This document shows, in pieces, positions 1-8,777 of a DNA stretch of 43,356 nt. Source of the stretch: Tepidimonas fonticaldi. Its GTDB lineage: Bacteria; Pseudomonadota; Gammaproteobacteria; Burkholderiales; Burkholderiaceae_C. The notes beneath the pieces were generated by a model. That model saw only the letters and a list, made by a program, of their open reading frames with translations, was not told the DNA's origin and did no database searches. The position numbers and the translations under genes were made by a program. Location of the stretch: the NCBI RefSeq assembly GCF_007556755.1, contig NZ_VJOO01000024.1:1-43356 (forward strand), in the 5' to 3' direction. The first letter of the stretch is position 1; every line of letters starts with the position of its first letter.

Positions 1-193
1 GGGCAGGCAAACATCGAAAAACTCCCAGAAAACGGCGCATCAGACCATCAACTCTGGGGGAAATTGTACTCGCAAACAGACAATAACACAAGAAAAATCA
101 TGAGGTTATGAATATTTCAGGGACGACTCATGGGGGCATCCTAGCGCGATTTGTGCCGCCGTGGGTTCGCTGTGGGTCGCGTACCATGCGGCC

Positions 194-2311
194 ATGTTAG
201 CCATCGCCGTTTCCCCCGCCATCCCAGGCGCTGAACCCACCGACGAACACTCCGCCGAACACGTCGTTTTCGGCGCCTGCCCGCACGACTGCCCGGACAC
301 CTGCGCCTTCGTGACCACCGTGCGCGACGGCCGCGCCGTGCGGTTGCAGGGCAATCCCGACCACGCGCAAACGGGCGGCGTGCTGTGCACCAAGGTCAGC
401 CGCTATCTGGAGCGGGTGTATCACCCGGAGCGGCTGCTGCAACCCCTGCGCCGCGTCGGGCCCAAGGGGAGCGGCCGGTTCGAGCCCGTCACGTGGGAGG
501 CCGCCCTCGACGACATCGCCGCGCGGCTGCGCGCGCTGGCCGCGCGCGATCCGCAGGCCATCCTGCCCTACAGCTACGCCGGCACCATGGGGCTGGTGCA
601 GGGCGAGGGCATGGCCGCGCGCTTTTTTCACCGGCTGGGCGCGTCGCTGCTGGACCGCACCATCTGCGCCTCGGCGGGGGCGGCCGGGCTGGAGGCCACC
701 CTGGGTGGCAAGGTCGGCATGCGCGTCGAGCACTTTGCCGAGAGCCGGCTGATCCTGATCTGGGGCAGCAACAGCGTCGGCAGCAACCTGCACTTCTGGC
801 GCTATGCGCAGCAGGCCAAGCGCGCCGGTGCGCGGCTGGTGTGCATCGACCCGCGCCGCACCGAGACGGCCGAGAAATGCCACGAGCACCTTGCGCTGCT
901 GCCCGGTACCGATGCGGCCCTGGCCTACGCCCTGATGCAGCAGTGCATCGTCCACGACTGGGTGGACCATGACTATGTGCAGCGCCACACCCTGGGCTGG
1001 GAGGCGCTGCGCGCACGCGCCTTGGAGTGGCCGCCGCAGCGCGCGGCCGCCGTCTGCGGGGTGCCGGTGGAACAGATCGTGGCCCTGGCGCGCGACATCG
1101 GCACCTGCGTGCAGCGGCGCGAGCCGGTGGCCATCCGCCTCAACTACGGCATGCAGCGCGTGCGCGGGGGCGGCAACGCGGTGCGGGCGGTGGCGTGTCT
1201 GCCCGCGGTCATCGGCGCCTGGCGCCACCGGGCGGGCGGCTTGCTGCTGTCCAGCTCCGGCAGCTACCCGGTGCGGCGCGAGGCGCTCTTTCGCCCCGAC
1301 CTGCTGCAGCGCAGCCCCTGCCCGCAGCCGCGCGTCATCAACATGAGCACCATCGGTGACGACCTGCTGCGCCCAGCGTCGCCGGACTTTGGCCCGGCCA
1401 TCGAGGCCCTCATCGTCTACAACAGCAACCCCGTGGCGGTCGCGCCCGAATCCGCCAAGGTGGTGCGCGGCTTCGCGCGCGAGGACCTGTTTACCGTGGT
1501 GCTGGAGCAGTTTTGTACCGACACGGCGGACTACGCCGACTATGTGCTGCCCGCCACCACGCAGTTGGAGCATTGGGACATCCACCTGAGCTACGGCCAC
1601 ACGGACGTGTTGCTGAATCGCCCCGCCATCGCGCCGCTGGGGCAGGCGCGGCCCAACACCTGGGTGTTCCGCGAGCTGGCGCGGCGCCTGGGCTTCGACG
1701 ATCCCTGCTTTGCCGACGATGACGAGGCGCTGTGTCGCCAAGCCTTCGGGGAGGCCGTGGATTTCGACCTCCTGCTCGCCCGTGGCCACGTCACCCTGGC
1801 GCTGCCGGAAGCCCCGTTTGCCGAGGGCGGCTTTCCCACCCCGTCCGGCAAATGCGAGCTGGCCAGTCCCCGGCTGGCGGCTCAGGGGCTGGATCCACTG
1901 CCCGCCGTGCTGCCCAACCACGAGGCGCCGGGCACCGATCCGCGCCATCCGCTGGCCATGATCTCACCGCCGGCGCGGCATTTTCTCAATTCCACCTTCG
2001 TCAACGTCGTGTCGCTGCGCGACGCCGAGGGCGAGCCGCTGCTGGAGATGCACCCGGAGGATGCCGCTGCGCGCGGCATTGCCGATGGCGATTGGGTGGA
2101 GGTGTTCAACGACCGGGGTCGGCACCGCACGCGCGCGCGGCTCAATGGCCGGGCCCGCCCCGGCGTGGTGGTGGGGCTGGGCATCTGGTGGCGCAAAATG
2201 GGGGCGGACGGCACCAACGTCAACGAACTGACCAGCCAGGCCCTGACCGACCTGGGCCGCGCGCCCACCTTCTACGACTGTCTGGTGCAGGTGCGCCGGG
2301 TGCCGGCATGA
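194..2311 (+). CDS. Molybdopterin-dependent oxidoreductase with [4Fe-4S] site
   Basis: The 705-residue product belongs to the DMSO-reductase/formate-dehydrogenase-like molybdopterin family. An N-terminal cysteine cluster (CPHDCPDTC, Cys29, Cys33, Cys37, then Cys65 in GVLCTKV) is the usual [4Fe-4S] ligand set. It is followed by the family phrase [10 protein letters not shown], an IWGSN dinucleotide-binding segment near residue 190, and a C-terminal molybdopterin-binding barrel ending near residue 700. No twin-arginine leader is visible, so a cytoplasmic enzyme is likely. ATG at 194 was chosen over ATG at 161 because the extra residues look unlike the family; neither has a clear ribosome binding site. 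Substrate and partner subunits cannot be told from the sequence. It is followed by a convergent gene 13 bases away and seems unrelated to the glycan genes. Confidence 0.88.
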   Translation: MLAIAVSPAIPGAEPTDEHSAEHVVFGACPHDCPDTCAFVTTVRDGRAVRLQGNPDHAQTGGVLCTKVSRYLERVYHPERLLQPLRRVGPKGSGRFEPVTWEAALDDIAARLRALAARDPQAILPYSYAGTMGLVQGEGMAARFFHRLGASLLDRTICASAGAAGLEATLGGKVGMRVEHFAESRLILIWGSNSVGSNLHFWRYAQQAKRAGARLVCIDPRRTETAEKCHEHLALLPGTDAALAYALMQQCIVHDWVDHDYVQRHTLGWEALRARALEWPPQRAAAVCGVPVEQIVALARDIGTCVQRREPVAIRLNYGMQRVRGGGNAVRAVACLPAVIGAWRHRAGGLLLSSSGSYPVRREALFRPDLLQRSPCPQPRVINMSTIGDDLLRPASPDFGPAIEALIVYNSNPVAVAPESAKVVRGFAREDLFTVVLEQFCTDTADYADYVLPATTQLEHWDIHLSYGHTDVLLNRPAIAPLGQARPNTWVFRELARRLGFDDPCFADDDEALCRQAFGEAVDFDLLLARGHVTLALPEAPFAEGGFPTPSGKCELASPRLAAQGLDPLPAVLPNHEAPGTDPRHPLAMISPPARHFLNSTFVNVVSLRDAEGEPLLEMHPEDAAARGIADGDWVEVFNDRGRHRTRARLNGRARPGVVVGLGIWWRKMGADGTNVNELTSQALTDLGRAPTFYDCLVQVRRVPA

Positions 2312-2324
2312 CCGCCGGCGCGGA

Positions 2325-2579
2325 TCACGCCAGGCTGTTCACCAGATCCGCGTAGCGCTGCATCGCCTCGTCGCGGCTCAGGCCCTTGATTTTGTTCCAC
2401 GCATCCCACTTGGCGCGGGCCACCAAGTCGGTCAGGCTGGGCTTGGCGGTGGTGTTGTCCCCCTCGGTGGCCTGCTTGTACAGCGCGTAGAGCTGCAGCA
2501 GGGTGGCGTTGTCGGGGCGCTGGGTCAGGGTCTTGACGCGCTCCAGGGCGGACTCGAAGGCAGTTTGGGCGGTGCTCAT
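2325..2579 (-). CDS. Acyl-CoA-binding protein
   Basis: This 84-residue protein matches the acyl-CoA-binding protein family in length and motifs: [11 protein letters not shown] near the start, [15 protein letters not shown] (residues 27-41) and [17 protein letters not shown] (residues 57-73). Family members are cytoplasmic four-helix bundles that hold long-chain acyl-CoA esters. Translation starts at ATG 2579 on the minus strand. The gene has no visible Shine-Dalgarno site; a promoter lies so close that the message may be leaderless (see the promoter entry). It converges on the oxidoreductase gene with 13 bases between the stops and no clear terminator. It is divergent from rfbB and probably not part of the rhamnose operon. 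Confidence 0.9.
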   Translation of the reverse strand: MSTAQTAFESALERVKTLTQRPDNATLLQLYALYKQATEGDNTTAKPSLTDLVARAKWDAWNKIKGLSRDEAMQRYADLVNSLA

Positions 2580-2614
2580 GGCTGCATCATACGAACGTTC
2601 GTTCTTTTTCGCAA
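2580..2614 (-). promoter_or_regulatory. Promoter of the acyl-CoA-binding protein gene with palindromic operator
   Basis: Read on the minus strand, TTGCGA (2614-2609) and TATGAT (2591-2586) are separated by exactly 17 bases, a good sigma-70 pair. The perfect 12-base palindrome ACGAACGTTCGT (2591-2602) fills most of the spacer and touches the -10 box. A start point about seven bases after the -10 falls on the A of the ATG at 2579. The palindrome looks like a TetR-family operator; that assignment is inference. Confidence 0.6.
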
Positions 2615-2729
2615 TCCGCCCCAGCCGGCGCTGCGCGGCGCCGTCCCTGGCTCCGGGTGGCGCCATGCCACAATCGCGACCGCGGCGCGGGCTCTCGCCG
2701 CATTCGACCCCGCAGAGGATGGCGCGCAC

Positions 2730-3800
2730 ATGACCCTTCTTGTCACCGGCGGTGCCGGTTTCATCGGCAGCAACTTCGTGCTCGACTGGCTGGCGCAGTC
2801 GGACGAGCCGATCGTCAATCTGGACAAGCTCACCTACGCCGGCAACCGCGAGAACCTGGCCAGCCTGCAGGGCGACCCTCGCCACCACTTCGTGCAGGGC
2901 GACATCGGCGACCGGGCCCTGGTCGATCGGCTGCTGGCGCAGCACCGTCCGCGCGCGGTGCTCCACTTTGCGGCCGAAAGCCATGTGGACCGCTCCATCC
3001 ATGGGCCGGAAGACTTCATCCAGACCAACGTCGTGGGCAGCTTTCGCCTGCTGGAGGCGGTGCGCGCTTATTGGAGTGCCCTGCCGGATGCCGAGCGCGC
3101 GGCGTTTCGTTTTCTGCACGTCAGCACCGACGAGGTCTACGGCACCTTGGGGCCCAACGATCCCCCGTTTGCCGAGACCAACCGCTACGAACCCAACAGC
3201 CCCTACAGCGCCAGCAAGGCCGCCAGCGACCACCTGGTGCGCGCCTGGCACCACACCTACGGCCTGCCGGTGCTCACCACCAACTGCTCCAACAACTACG
3301 GGCCGTACCACTTTCCGGAAAAACTCATCCCGCTGATGATCGTCAACGCCCTGGCCGGCAAACCCTTGCCGGTGTACGGCGACGGCCAGCAGGTGCGCGA
3401 CTGGCTGTATGTGCGCGACCACTGCAGCGCCATCCGCCGCGTGCTGGAGGCCGGCCAGCCCGGACAGACCTACAACATCGGCGGCTGGAACGAAAAGCCC
3501 AACCTGGAGATCGTGCACACCATCTGCGCGCTGCTCGACGAGCTGCGCCCCCGGGTCGACGGCCGCTCCTACCGCGAGCAGATCACCCATGTGCCCGACC
3601 GTCCGGGCCACGACCGGCGCTACGCCATCGACGCCCGCAAGATCGAGCGCGAGCTGGGCTGGAAGCCGGCCGAAACCTTCGAGACCGGCATCCGCAAAAC
3701 CGTGCAGTGGTACCTGGACCACCCCGACTGGGTGCAGCGCGTGCAAAGCGGGGCGTATCGGGAGTGGGTGCACAAGCAATATGGGGCTGCGGCCGCATGA
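2730..3800 (+). CDS. rfbB: dTDP-glucose 4,6-dehydratase
   Basis: This 356-residue enzyme of the short-chain dehydrogenase/reductase superfamily converts dTDP-glucose to dTDP-4-keto-6-deoxyglucose, the second step of dTDP-L-rhamnose synthesis. The NAD-binding motif [10 protein letters not shown] is at residues 6-15. The catalytic set is visible as STDEVYG (Thr133, Asp134, Glu135) and the YxxxK pair Tyr159/Lys163. Length is normal. ATG 2730 is preceded by AGAGGA (2714-2719), which decides the start over the longer open frame. The stop overlaps the rfbD start as ATGA. With rfbD, rfbA and rfbC it completes the pathway within 5 kb, though two lipoprotein genes separate rfbBD from rfbAC. Confidence 0.97.
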   Translation: MTLLVTGGAGFIGSNFVLDWLAQSDEPIVNLDKLTYAGNRENLASLQGDPRHHFVQGDIGDRALVDRLLAQHRPRAVLHFAAESHVDRSIHGPEDFIQTNVVGSFRLLEAVRAYWSALPDAERAAFRFLHVSTDEVYGTLGPNDPPFAETNRYEPNSPYSASKAASDHLVRAWHHTYGLPVLTTNCSNNYGPYHFPEKLIPLMIVNALAGKPLPVYGDGQQVRDWLYVRDHCSAIRRVLEAGQPGQTYNIGGWNEKPNLEIVHTICALLDELRPRVDGRSYREQITHVPDRPGHDRRYAIDARKIERELGWKPAETFETGIRKTVQWYLDHPDWVQRVQSGAYREWVHKQYGAAAA

Positions 3801-4723
3801 CCCGTCCGCGCATTTTGCTGCTGGGCAAAAACGGCCAGGTCGGCTGGGAACTGCAGCGCAGCCTGGCCGTCCTCGGGGACGTCATCGCCCTGGACCGTGC
3901 GGGCGGCGTCTGGCCGGGGCACGATGCAGCGCTGTGCGGCGATCTGACGGATCTGGACGGCCTGCGTCGCACCGTGGCGGCACTGCAGCCGGCCGCCATC
4001 GTCAATGCCGCGGCCTACACCGCCGTGGACAAAGCGGAGAGCGAGCCGGAACGGGCCCACCGCACCAATGCCCAGGCCCCCGGTGCGCTGGCCGAGGCGG
4101 CGGCGGCCTGCGGGGCGTGGCTGGTGCACTACAGCACCGACTACGTCTTTGACGGCAGTGGGGAGCGGCCGTGGGCCGAAGGCGACGCAACCGGGCCGCT
4201 CAACACCTACGGCCACACCAAACTCGCGGGCGAGGACGCCATCCGCGCCAGCGGCTGCCGGCACCTCATCCTGCGCACCCAGTGGGTGTACGGCGTGCGC
4301 GGCGGAAACTTCGCCCGCACCATGCTGCGCCTGGCGCGCGAGCGCGAACGCCTGACCGTGGTGGACGACCAATGGGGCGCGCCCACGGGGGCGGATTTGA
4401 TTGCCGATGTCACCGCCCACGCGCTGCGGCAGGTGCTTGCCACGGGGCAGGGCAGCGGCACCTACCACCTCGCGGCGGCCGGGGTGACCACATGGCACGG
4501 CTACGCCTGTCATGTCATCGAGGCGGCCCGCCGCCGCTGGCCGGACGCGGGCTGGCGCGTCTCGGCCATCGACCCCGTGCCCACCAGCGCTTTCCCGACG
4601 CCGGCGCGGCGCCCGCACAATTCGCGGCTGGACACCACCCGCCTGCAGCGCACCTTCGGCCTGCATCTGCCAGCCTGGCAGACTGGGGTGCAGCGGTGGG
4701 TCGAATCGCTGCCGCTGCCCTGA
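3797..4723 (+). CDS. rfbD: dTDP-4-dehydrorhamnose reductase
   Basis: The 308-residue product performs the last step of dTDP-L-rhamnose synthesis, NADPH-dependent reduction of dTDP-4-dehydro-L-rhamnose. The nucleotide motif GKNGQVG is at residues 10-16, [10 protein letters not shown] at 111-120, and the YxxxK pair is Tyr138/Lys142 in NTYGHTK. Length is typical. Start ATG 3797 overlaps the rfbB stop by four bases (ATGA), so translation is probably coupled. The next gene is 139 bases away behind its own promoter, which makes this the last gene of an rfbBD unit unless transcription reads through. Confidence 0.96.
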   Translation: MTRPRILLLGKNGQVGWELQRSLAVLGDVIALDRAGGVWPGHDAALCGDLTDLDGLRRTVAALQPAAIVNAAAYTAVDKAESEPERAHRTNAQAPGALAEAAAACGAWLVHYSTDYVFDGSGERPWAEGDATGPLNTYGHTKLAGEDAIRASGCRHLILRTQWVYGVRGGNFARTMLRLARERERLTVVDDQWGAPTGADLIADVTAHALRQVLATGQGSGTYHLAAAGVTTWHGYACHVIEAARRRWPDAGWRVSAIDPVPTSAFPTPARRPHNSRLDTTRLQRTFGLHLPAWQTGVQRWVESLPLP

Positions 4724-4791
4724 CCGGGGTGCCCGGGGCGTGCCGTTGTTGGGGAAATCGCGACGCCCGGCGCGCGCAACCGGCGTTTGCC

Positions 4792-4820
4792 TTGACGCTC
4801 GGGGGGACGCGTGCTACCGT
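4792..4820 (+). promoter_or_regulatory. Sigma-70-type promoter for the lipoprotein pair
   Basis: TTGACG (4792-4797) and TACCGT (4815-4820) are 17 bases apart, with a TG at 4812-4813 forming an extended -10. It lies about 40 bases before a strong AGGAGG (4853-4858) and the TTG start at 4863. Sequence match only. Confidence 0.5.
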
Positions 4821-4862
4821 CGCCGCGACACAAGTCGAAGACCATCGCGCACAGGAGGTCCC

Positions 4863-5549
4863 TTGAACCGATTCAAAACAGCCTACGCCGCGCTGGCGGG
4901 CAGTCTGCTCGTGGGCTTGGGGGGGTGCACCCATGCGCCCATTCCTGTGGCCGAGAATTTTCCGTACACCGCGCAGAAAAAAGTCCGCTCCGCCGGGCAC
5001 TGGGACGCCGTGGCGGGCCATGTGGTGTCCAACACGCTGACGCGGCTGGGCCAGACCCCCGCGGCAGGCGCCGCCCTTCAGGTCGGCCTGCCGGCGTCGC
5101 CCACCGCGTTCGACCGGGCCTTCCGCGAGCTGCTGATCACCCGCTTGGTCAACGAGGGCAAGACGGTCGTCGAACGCGACGACGCCCCCATCAAGGTCAG
5201 CTACCAAGCGCAGGTGGTGCGCCACAACAGCGACCGTCCGCACTTCATTCCGGGTCTCTTCACGGCCATCACCTCTGGCGTCTACGTGGCGCACTACCTG
5301 GGCGTCCATGCGCACCCCGACGCGGCCATGGTGGGCGGGTTGGGCTACGCCGTGATCGCCGACGTGGCCCGCAGCCAGTACACGGGCGGGCCCACCCACA
5401 CCGAGGTCATTTTGACCACCACCATCATGCAGGGCGACCGTTACCTCGTGCGCAACACCGACGTGTACTACGTCGAGGACAGCGACGCCACCCTGTTCCA
5501 GGTCGTGCGCGGCCCCGCGTCTCGCGAATTCAAGGTGGTGTCCCAATGA
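4863..5549 (+). CDS. Putative outer-membrane lipoprotein of unknown function
   Basis: This 228-residue protein begins at TTG 4863, chosen because AGGAGG lies just upstream (4853-4858) and because the frame then opens with a clean lipoprotein signal: positive NRFK, a hydrophobic stretch and the lipobox LGGC with Cys22. The mature part contains a glycine- and alanine-rich segment near residues 135-165 that might touch a membrane, and a C-terminal region ending REFKVVSQ. I do not recognise a family. It overlaps the downstream FlgO-like lipoprotein gene by four bases, so the two are likely made together and may form one envelope complex. No flagellar genes are nearby. Confidence 0.75.
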   Translation: MNRFKTAYAALAGSLLVGLGGCTHAPIPVAENFPYTAQKKVRSAGHWDAVAGHVVSNTLTRLGQTPAAGAALQVGLPASPTAFDRAFRELLITRLVNEGKTVVERDDAPIKVSYQAQVVRHNSDRPHFIPGLFTAITSGVYVAHYLGVHAHPDAAMVGGLGYAVIADVARSQYTGGPTHTEVILTTTIMQGDRYLVRNTDVYYVEDSDATLFQVVRGPASREFKVVSQ

Positions 5550-6097
5550 GAGCCTTCGCTGCGTTTGCCATGGCGGCGGCCGTGGCCCTGGCCGGTTGTT
5601 CGTCGCAGCCCAAAGCCACCCTGCCAACGTACGAGCAGGCGGCTGCGCACCCGTTTCTGCAGGCCAACCGCGATGCGATGGCCAAGCTGCTGGCGGGGCT
5701 GCCCGCGGCCCAGGCGTCGCCGCTGCTGGTGGCCACCATTGTCGATGTCAACGACCTGCGCGTGTCCTCGCCGCTGGGGCGCACGCTGTCGGAGCAGTAC
5801 AGCTCCGCGGCGGCGGCCGCTGGGATCGATGTGCGCGAAATGAAGCTGCGCGGCGACGTGTTCGTGCGCGAGCAAACCGGCGAGCTGCTGCTGTCGCGCG
5901 AGATCAAGGACATCGCCCGGGTGCATCAGGCCACGGCGGTGCTGGTCGGCACCTATTCGGTCGCTGGCCAGTATGTGTACGTCAACGTCAAGCTGGTGCG
6001 ATCGGAAACCGGCCAGATCCTGAGGGGCTATGATTACGCCCTGCCGATGGATCGCGACGTCCAGCGCCTGGTGCGCAAGCCCACGGGCGACTACTGA
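5546..6097 (+). CDS. FlgO-like lipoprotein
   Basis: The 183-residue product has a signal peptide and a canonical lipobox LAGC with Cys18. The mature part resembles the FlgO domain: SPLGRTLSEQYSSA (around residues 75-88), a central LRGDVFVREQTGELLLSREI segment, and VLVGTYSVAGQYVYVNVKLV followed by the GQIL turn. FlgO in Vibrio is an outer-membrane lipoprotein associated with the flagellar base. Here there are no flagellar neighbours, only a second lipoprotein upstream (ATGA overlap) and sugar-nucleotide genes, so a different envelope role is likely. An AAGGTGG at 5532-5538 can serve as ribosome binding site. A possible terminator follows at 6105. Confidence 0.75.
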   Translation: MRAFAAFAMAAAVALAGCSSQPKATLPTYEQAAAHPFLQANRDAMAKLLAGLPAAQASPLLVATIVDVNDLRVSSPLGRTLSEQYSSAAAAAGIDVREMKLRGDVFVREQTGELLLSREIKDIARVHQATAVLVGTYSVAGQYVYVNVKLVRSETGQILRGYDYALPMDRDVQRLVRKPTGDY

Positions 6098-6104
6098 CGG
6101 CCAG

Positions 6105-6137
6105 CCGCCCCTTGCGCCGCATGGGGGCGGGTTTCTT
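6105..6137 (+). terminator. Possible intrinsic terminator after the lipoprotein pair
   Basis: CCGCCCC (6105-6111) can pair with GGGGCGG (6124-6130) around a 12-base loop, followed by GTTTCTTCGTTC. The T tract is interrupted, so termination may be weak. Confidence 0.35.
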
Positions 6138-6185
6138 CGTTCAATCATCACCGCCTGATCCCGCCGGGTCGGGTGGCTTCCGTTT

Positions 6186-7052
6186 ATGCGCAAAGGCATC
6201 ATCCTGGCCGGCGGCTCCGGCACCCGCTTGCACCCGGCCACGCTGGCCGTCAGCAAGCAGTTGCTGCCGGTGTACGACAAGCCCATGGTCTACTACCCGC
6301 TCAGCACGCTGATGCTGGCGGGCATTCGCGACGTGCTCGTCATCAGCACGCCGCAGGACACGCCGCGCTTTGCCCAGTTGCTCGGCGACGGCAGCCAGTG
6401 GGGCATGAATTTGCAGTACGCCGTGCAGCCCAGCCCCGACGGGCTGGCGCAGGCCTTTCTGATCGGTGCGGACTTCGTGGCCGGGCACCCCAGCGCGCTG
6501 GTGCTGGGCGACAACATCTTCTACGGGCACGACTTCCAGCCCCTGCTGCACGCCGCCGATGCGCAAACCACGGGTGCCACGGTGTTTGCCTACCATGTGC
6601 ACGATCCCGAGCGTTATGGCGTCGTGGAGTTCGACGCGCAGGGCCGTGCGATCAGCATCGAAGAAAAACCCCGGGCCCCCAAAAGCCCCTACGCCGTCAC
6701 CGGGCTGTATTTCTACGACGAGCAGGTGGTGGATATTGCGCGGGCGGTCCGACCCAGCGCCCGCGGCGAGCTGGAGATCACCTCCGTCAACCAAGCCTAT
6801 CTGGAGCGCGGCCAGCTCAACGTGCAGATCATGCAGCGCGGCTACGCCTGGCTGGACACCGGCACCCACGACAGCCTGCTGGATGCGGGGCAGTTCATCG
6901 CCACGCTGGAGCGGCGCCAGGGCCTCAAGATCGCCTGTCCGGAGGAGATCGCCTGGCGCCAGGGCTGGATCGATGCGGAGCAACTGCATCGGCTGGCCCA
7001 GCCCCTGGTCAAAAACGGCTACGGCCAGTACCTGTTGAGCCTGTTGCGATAA
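6186..7052 (+). CDS. rfbA: Glucose-1-phosphate thymidylyltransferase
   Basis: This 288-residue nucleotidyltransferase makes dTDP-glucose from dTTP and glucose-1-phosphate, the entry step to dTDP-rhamnose. The signature GGSGTRLHP is at residues 9-17, followed by the substrate motif [12 protein letters not shown] (residues 23-34) and VLGDNIFYG in the metal-binding region. Length matches the family. The ribosome binding site is weak (GGGTGG about 10 bases upstream). rfbC starts five bases after the stop. From here the genes run with very short gaps or overlaps through two glycosyltransferases and into the T2SS operon, suggesting one long transcript. Confidence 0.97.
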   Translation: MRKGIILAGGSGTRLHPATLAVSKQLLPVYDKPMVYYPLSTLMLAGIRDVLVISTPQDTPRFAQLLGDGSQWGMNLQYAVQPSPDGLAQAFLIGADFVAGHPSALVLGDNIFYGHDFQPLLHAADAQTTGATVFAYHVHDPERYGVVEFDAQGRAISIEEKPRAPKSPYAVTGLYFYDEQVVDIARAVRPSARGELEITSVNQAYLERGQLNVQIMQRGYAWLDTGTHDSLLDAGQFIATLERRQGLKIACPEEIAWRQGWIDAEQLHRLAQPLVKNGYGQYLLSLLR

Positions 7053-7056
7053 GCCC

Positions 7057-7611
7057 ATGCCGTACACCATCACCCCGACCGCCATCCCCGGCGTGCTGAT
7101 TCTGGAGCCCAAGGTCTTTGGCGACGCGCGCGGCTTTTTTTTCGAGAGCTTCAACCAGCGCGACTTCGAGGCGGCCACCGGGCTGAGCGGCATCGCCTTC
7201 GTACAGGACAACCACAGCCGCAGCGCCAAAGGCGTGCTGCGCGGCTTGCACTACCAGTTGGCCCCGCACGCGCAGGGCAAGCTGGTGCGCGTGGTGCGCG
7301 GGGCGGTTTTCGACGTGGCGGTGGACATCCGGCGCGGCTCGCCGACCTTTGGCCGGTGGGTGGGGGTGGAGTTGAGTGAGTCCAACCACCGCCAACTCTG
7401 GATCCCGCCCGGGCTGGCGCACGGCTTTCTGACGTTGACCGACAGCGCCGACTTTCTCTACAAGGCCACCGACTACTACGCGCCCGAGTCGGAGCGCTGC
7501 ATCCGGTGGGATGACCCGACGATCGGCATCGACTGGCCGTCGTTGGGCATGGCCCCGCTGCTGTCGGCCAAGGACCAGGCCGGTCGTGCGCTGGCGCAGG
7601 CCGATCTTTGA
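7057..7611 (+). CDS. rfbC: dTDP-4-dehydrorhamnose 3,5-epimerase
   Basis: The 184-residue cupin-fold epimerase acts between RfbB and RfbD in dTDP-L-rhamnose synthesis. Recognisable motifs are FGDARGFFFE (residues 21-30), DNHSRSAKGVLRGLHYQ with the catalytic His65, RVVRGAVFDVAVDIR, IPPGLAHGF, and the Tyr135 region FLYKATDYY. Length is standard. It follows rfbA by four bases. Its TGA overlaps a TTG that can start the next glycosyltransferase gene, a coupled TTGA junction. Confidence 0.97.
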   Translation: MPYTITPTAIPGVLILEPKVFGDARGFFFESFNQRDFEAATGLSGIAFVQDNHSRSAKGVLRGLHYQLAPHAQGKLVRVVRGAVFDVAVDIRRGSPTFGRWVGVELSESNHRQLWIPPGLAHGFLTLTDSADFLYKATDYYAPESERCIRWDDPTIGIDWPSLGMAPLLSAKDQAGRALAQADL

Positions 7612-8777
7612 ACCCTCTCGCGGGTGACCCTGGCGTGTCGGCATCGCAGACCCGATTGCGCATCGCCATCCTGGGCACGCGCGGCATTCCCGCGCGCTAC
7701 GGCGGCTTCGAGACCTTTGCCGAACAGCTCTCGGTCCGACTGGTGCAGCGCGGATTCGATGTGACGGTCTACGCCGAGTCTGACGGTCCCCCGCCGCCCG
7801 ATGCCGTGTATCGCGGGGTGCGCGTGCGTTACCGGCGCCGGCCCCGCTGGGGCGCGGCCTCCGTGATCGCCTACGATTGTGCCTGCCTGTGGGACGCGCG
7901 CCGGGGCTATGACCTGGTCTACATGCTGGGCTACGGCGCGGCGTGGGCCTGCTGGTGGCCGCGCCTGTGGGGCACTCCGGTCTGGATCAACGTGGACGGC
8001 CTGGAGTGGGCGCGCAGCAAATGGAGCGCACCCGCCCGCTTGTACCTGCGGGCGATGGAGTGGGTGGCCACCCGCACGGCCACGCGCCTGATCGCTGATG
8101 CCGAGGCCATCGCCCGGCGGTTCCGCCAACGCTACCCGCGCGGCGCGCCATGCACCACCATCGCCTATGGGGCCGACGTCGTCGACCCCGCCACGGTCGA
8201 TCCCGCGCCCTTGGCGGCCTGGGGCCTGACCCCCGGCCAATACGCGCTGGTCGTCGCTCGGCCAGAGCCCGAGAACCACGTGCTGGAGATCGTCGAGGGC
8301 TACTTGCAGCACCCCGGCGGCGGGCCCCTGGTGGTGGTGGGCGACGTCAGCGGTGCGACCGCCTACCAACGCCGCCTGTTGGGTCTGCGCAGCGACCGCG
8401 TCCGTTTCATCGGGGCGGTCTACGAGCCCGCCACGCTAACGGCCCTGCGGGCACACGCCGCGGTGTACCTGCACGGTCACTCGGTCGGGGGAACCAACCC
8501 GTCGTTGCTGGAGTCGATGGCCTGCGGCAGCCTCGTCATCGCCCACGACAACCCCTTCAACCGCGAGGTGGCGGGGGAGGGGGCGGAGTACTTCGACGCA
8601 GCGCCGGCGCTCGCCCGCGCACTCGCGTCGCTGCGCCACGAGGCGCCAGACCGGTTGCAGCAGCGCCGCCGCTGGTTGCAAGGCGTGGCGCGCCGACGAT
8701 ACGACTGGGACCGCATCGCGCAGGCCTACGTCCACCACATCCACCGACAGCTGGGCCATGCCAATGCCGTGCAGTGA
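7608..8777 (+). CDS. GT4 glycosyltransferase with DUF1972 N-terminus
   Basis: The 389-residue protein opens its conserved part with LGTRGIPARYGGFETFAEQL (residues 23-42), the hallmark of the DUF1972 group of GT4 enzymes, many of which are annotated as rhamnosyltransferases. The C-terminal GT4 half carries YGAD, a nucleotide-sugar site around VVARPEPENH, and the HGHSVGGTNPSLLESMACG motif with the EX7E-like acids. TTG 7608 overlaps the rfbC stop; GTG 7635 is an alternative nine codons later, still before the domain. The predicted role is transfer of rhamnose or a related sugar to a lipid-linked or protein-linked acceptor at the cytoplasmic face; donor and acceptor are inferred. Confidence 0.88.
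   Translation: MNPLAGDPGVSASQTRLRIAILGTRGIPARYGGFETFAEQLSVRLVQRGFDVTVYAESDGPPPPDAVYRGVRVRYRRRPRWGAASVIAYDCACLWDARRGYDLVYMLGYGAAWACWWPRLWGTPVWINVDGLEWARSKWSAPARLYLRAMEWVATRTATRLIADAEAIARRFRQRYPRGAPCTTIAYGADVVDPATVDPAPLAAWGLTPGQYALVVARPEPENHVLEIVEGYLQHPGGGPLVVVGDVSGATAYQRRLLGLRSDRVRFIGAVYEPATLTALRAHAAVYLHGHSVGGTNPSLLESMACGSLVIAHDNPFNREVAGEGAEYFDAAPALARALASLRHEAPDRLQQRRRWLQGVARRRYDWDRIAQAYVHHIHRQLGHANAVQ

Noticed and set aside
1-193. AT-richer leader region searched for a promoter, tRNA or small gene
   Set aside because: No -35/-10 pair at acceptable spacing and no RNA gene structure; only a few isolated motifs such as TTGTAC at 64-69.
197-1948. Long minus-strand open frame of 583 codons opposite the oxidoreductase gene
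   Set aside because: Low-complexity product rich in Arg, Gly and Gln with no motifs; a shadow of the GC-rich plus-strand gene.
2296-2324. Hairpin of GCCGGC repeats between the convergent oxidoreductase and acyl-CoA-binding protein genes
   Set aside because: Short stem with no T tract on either strand; not enough to call a terminator.
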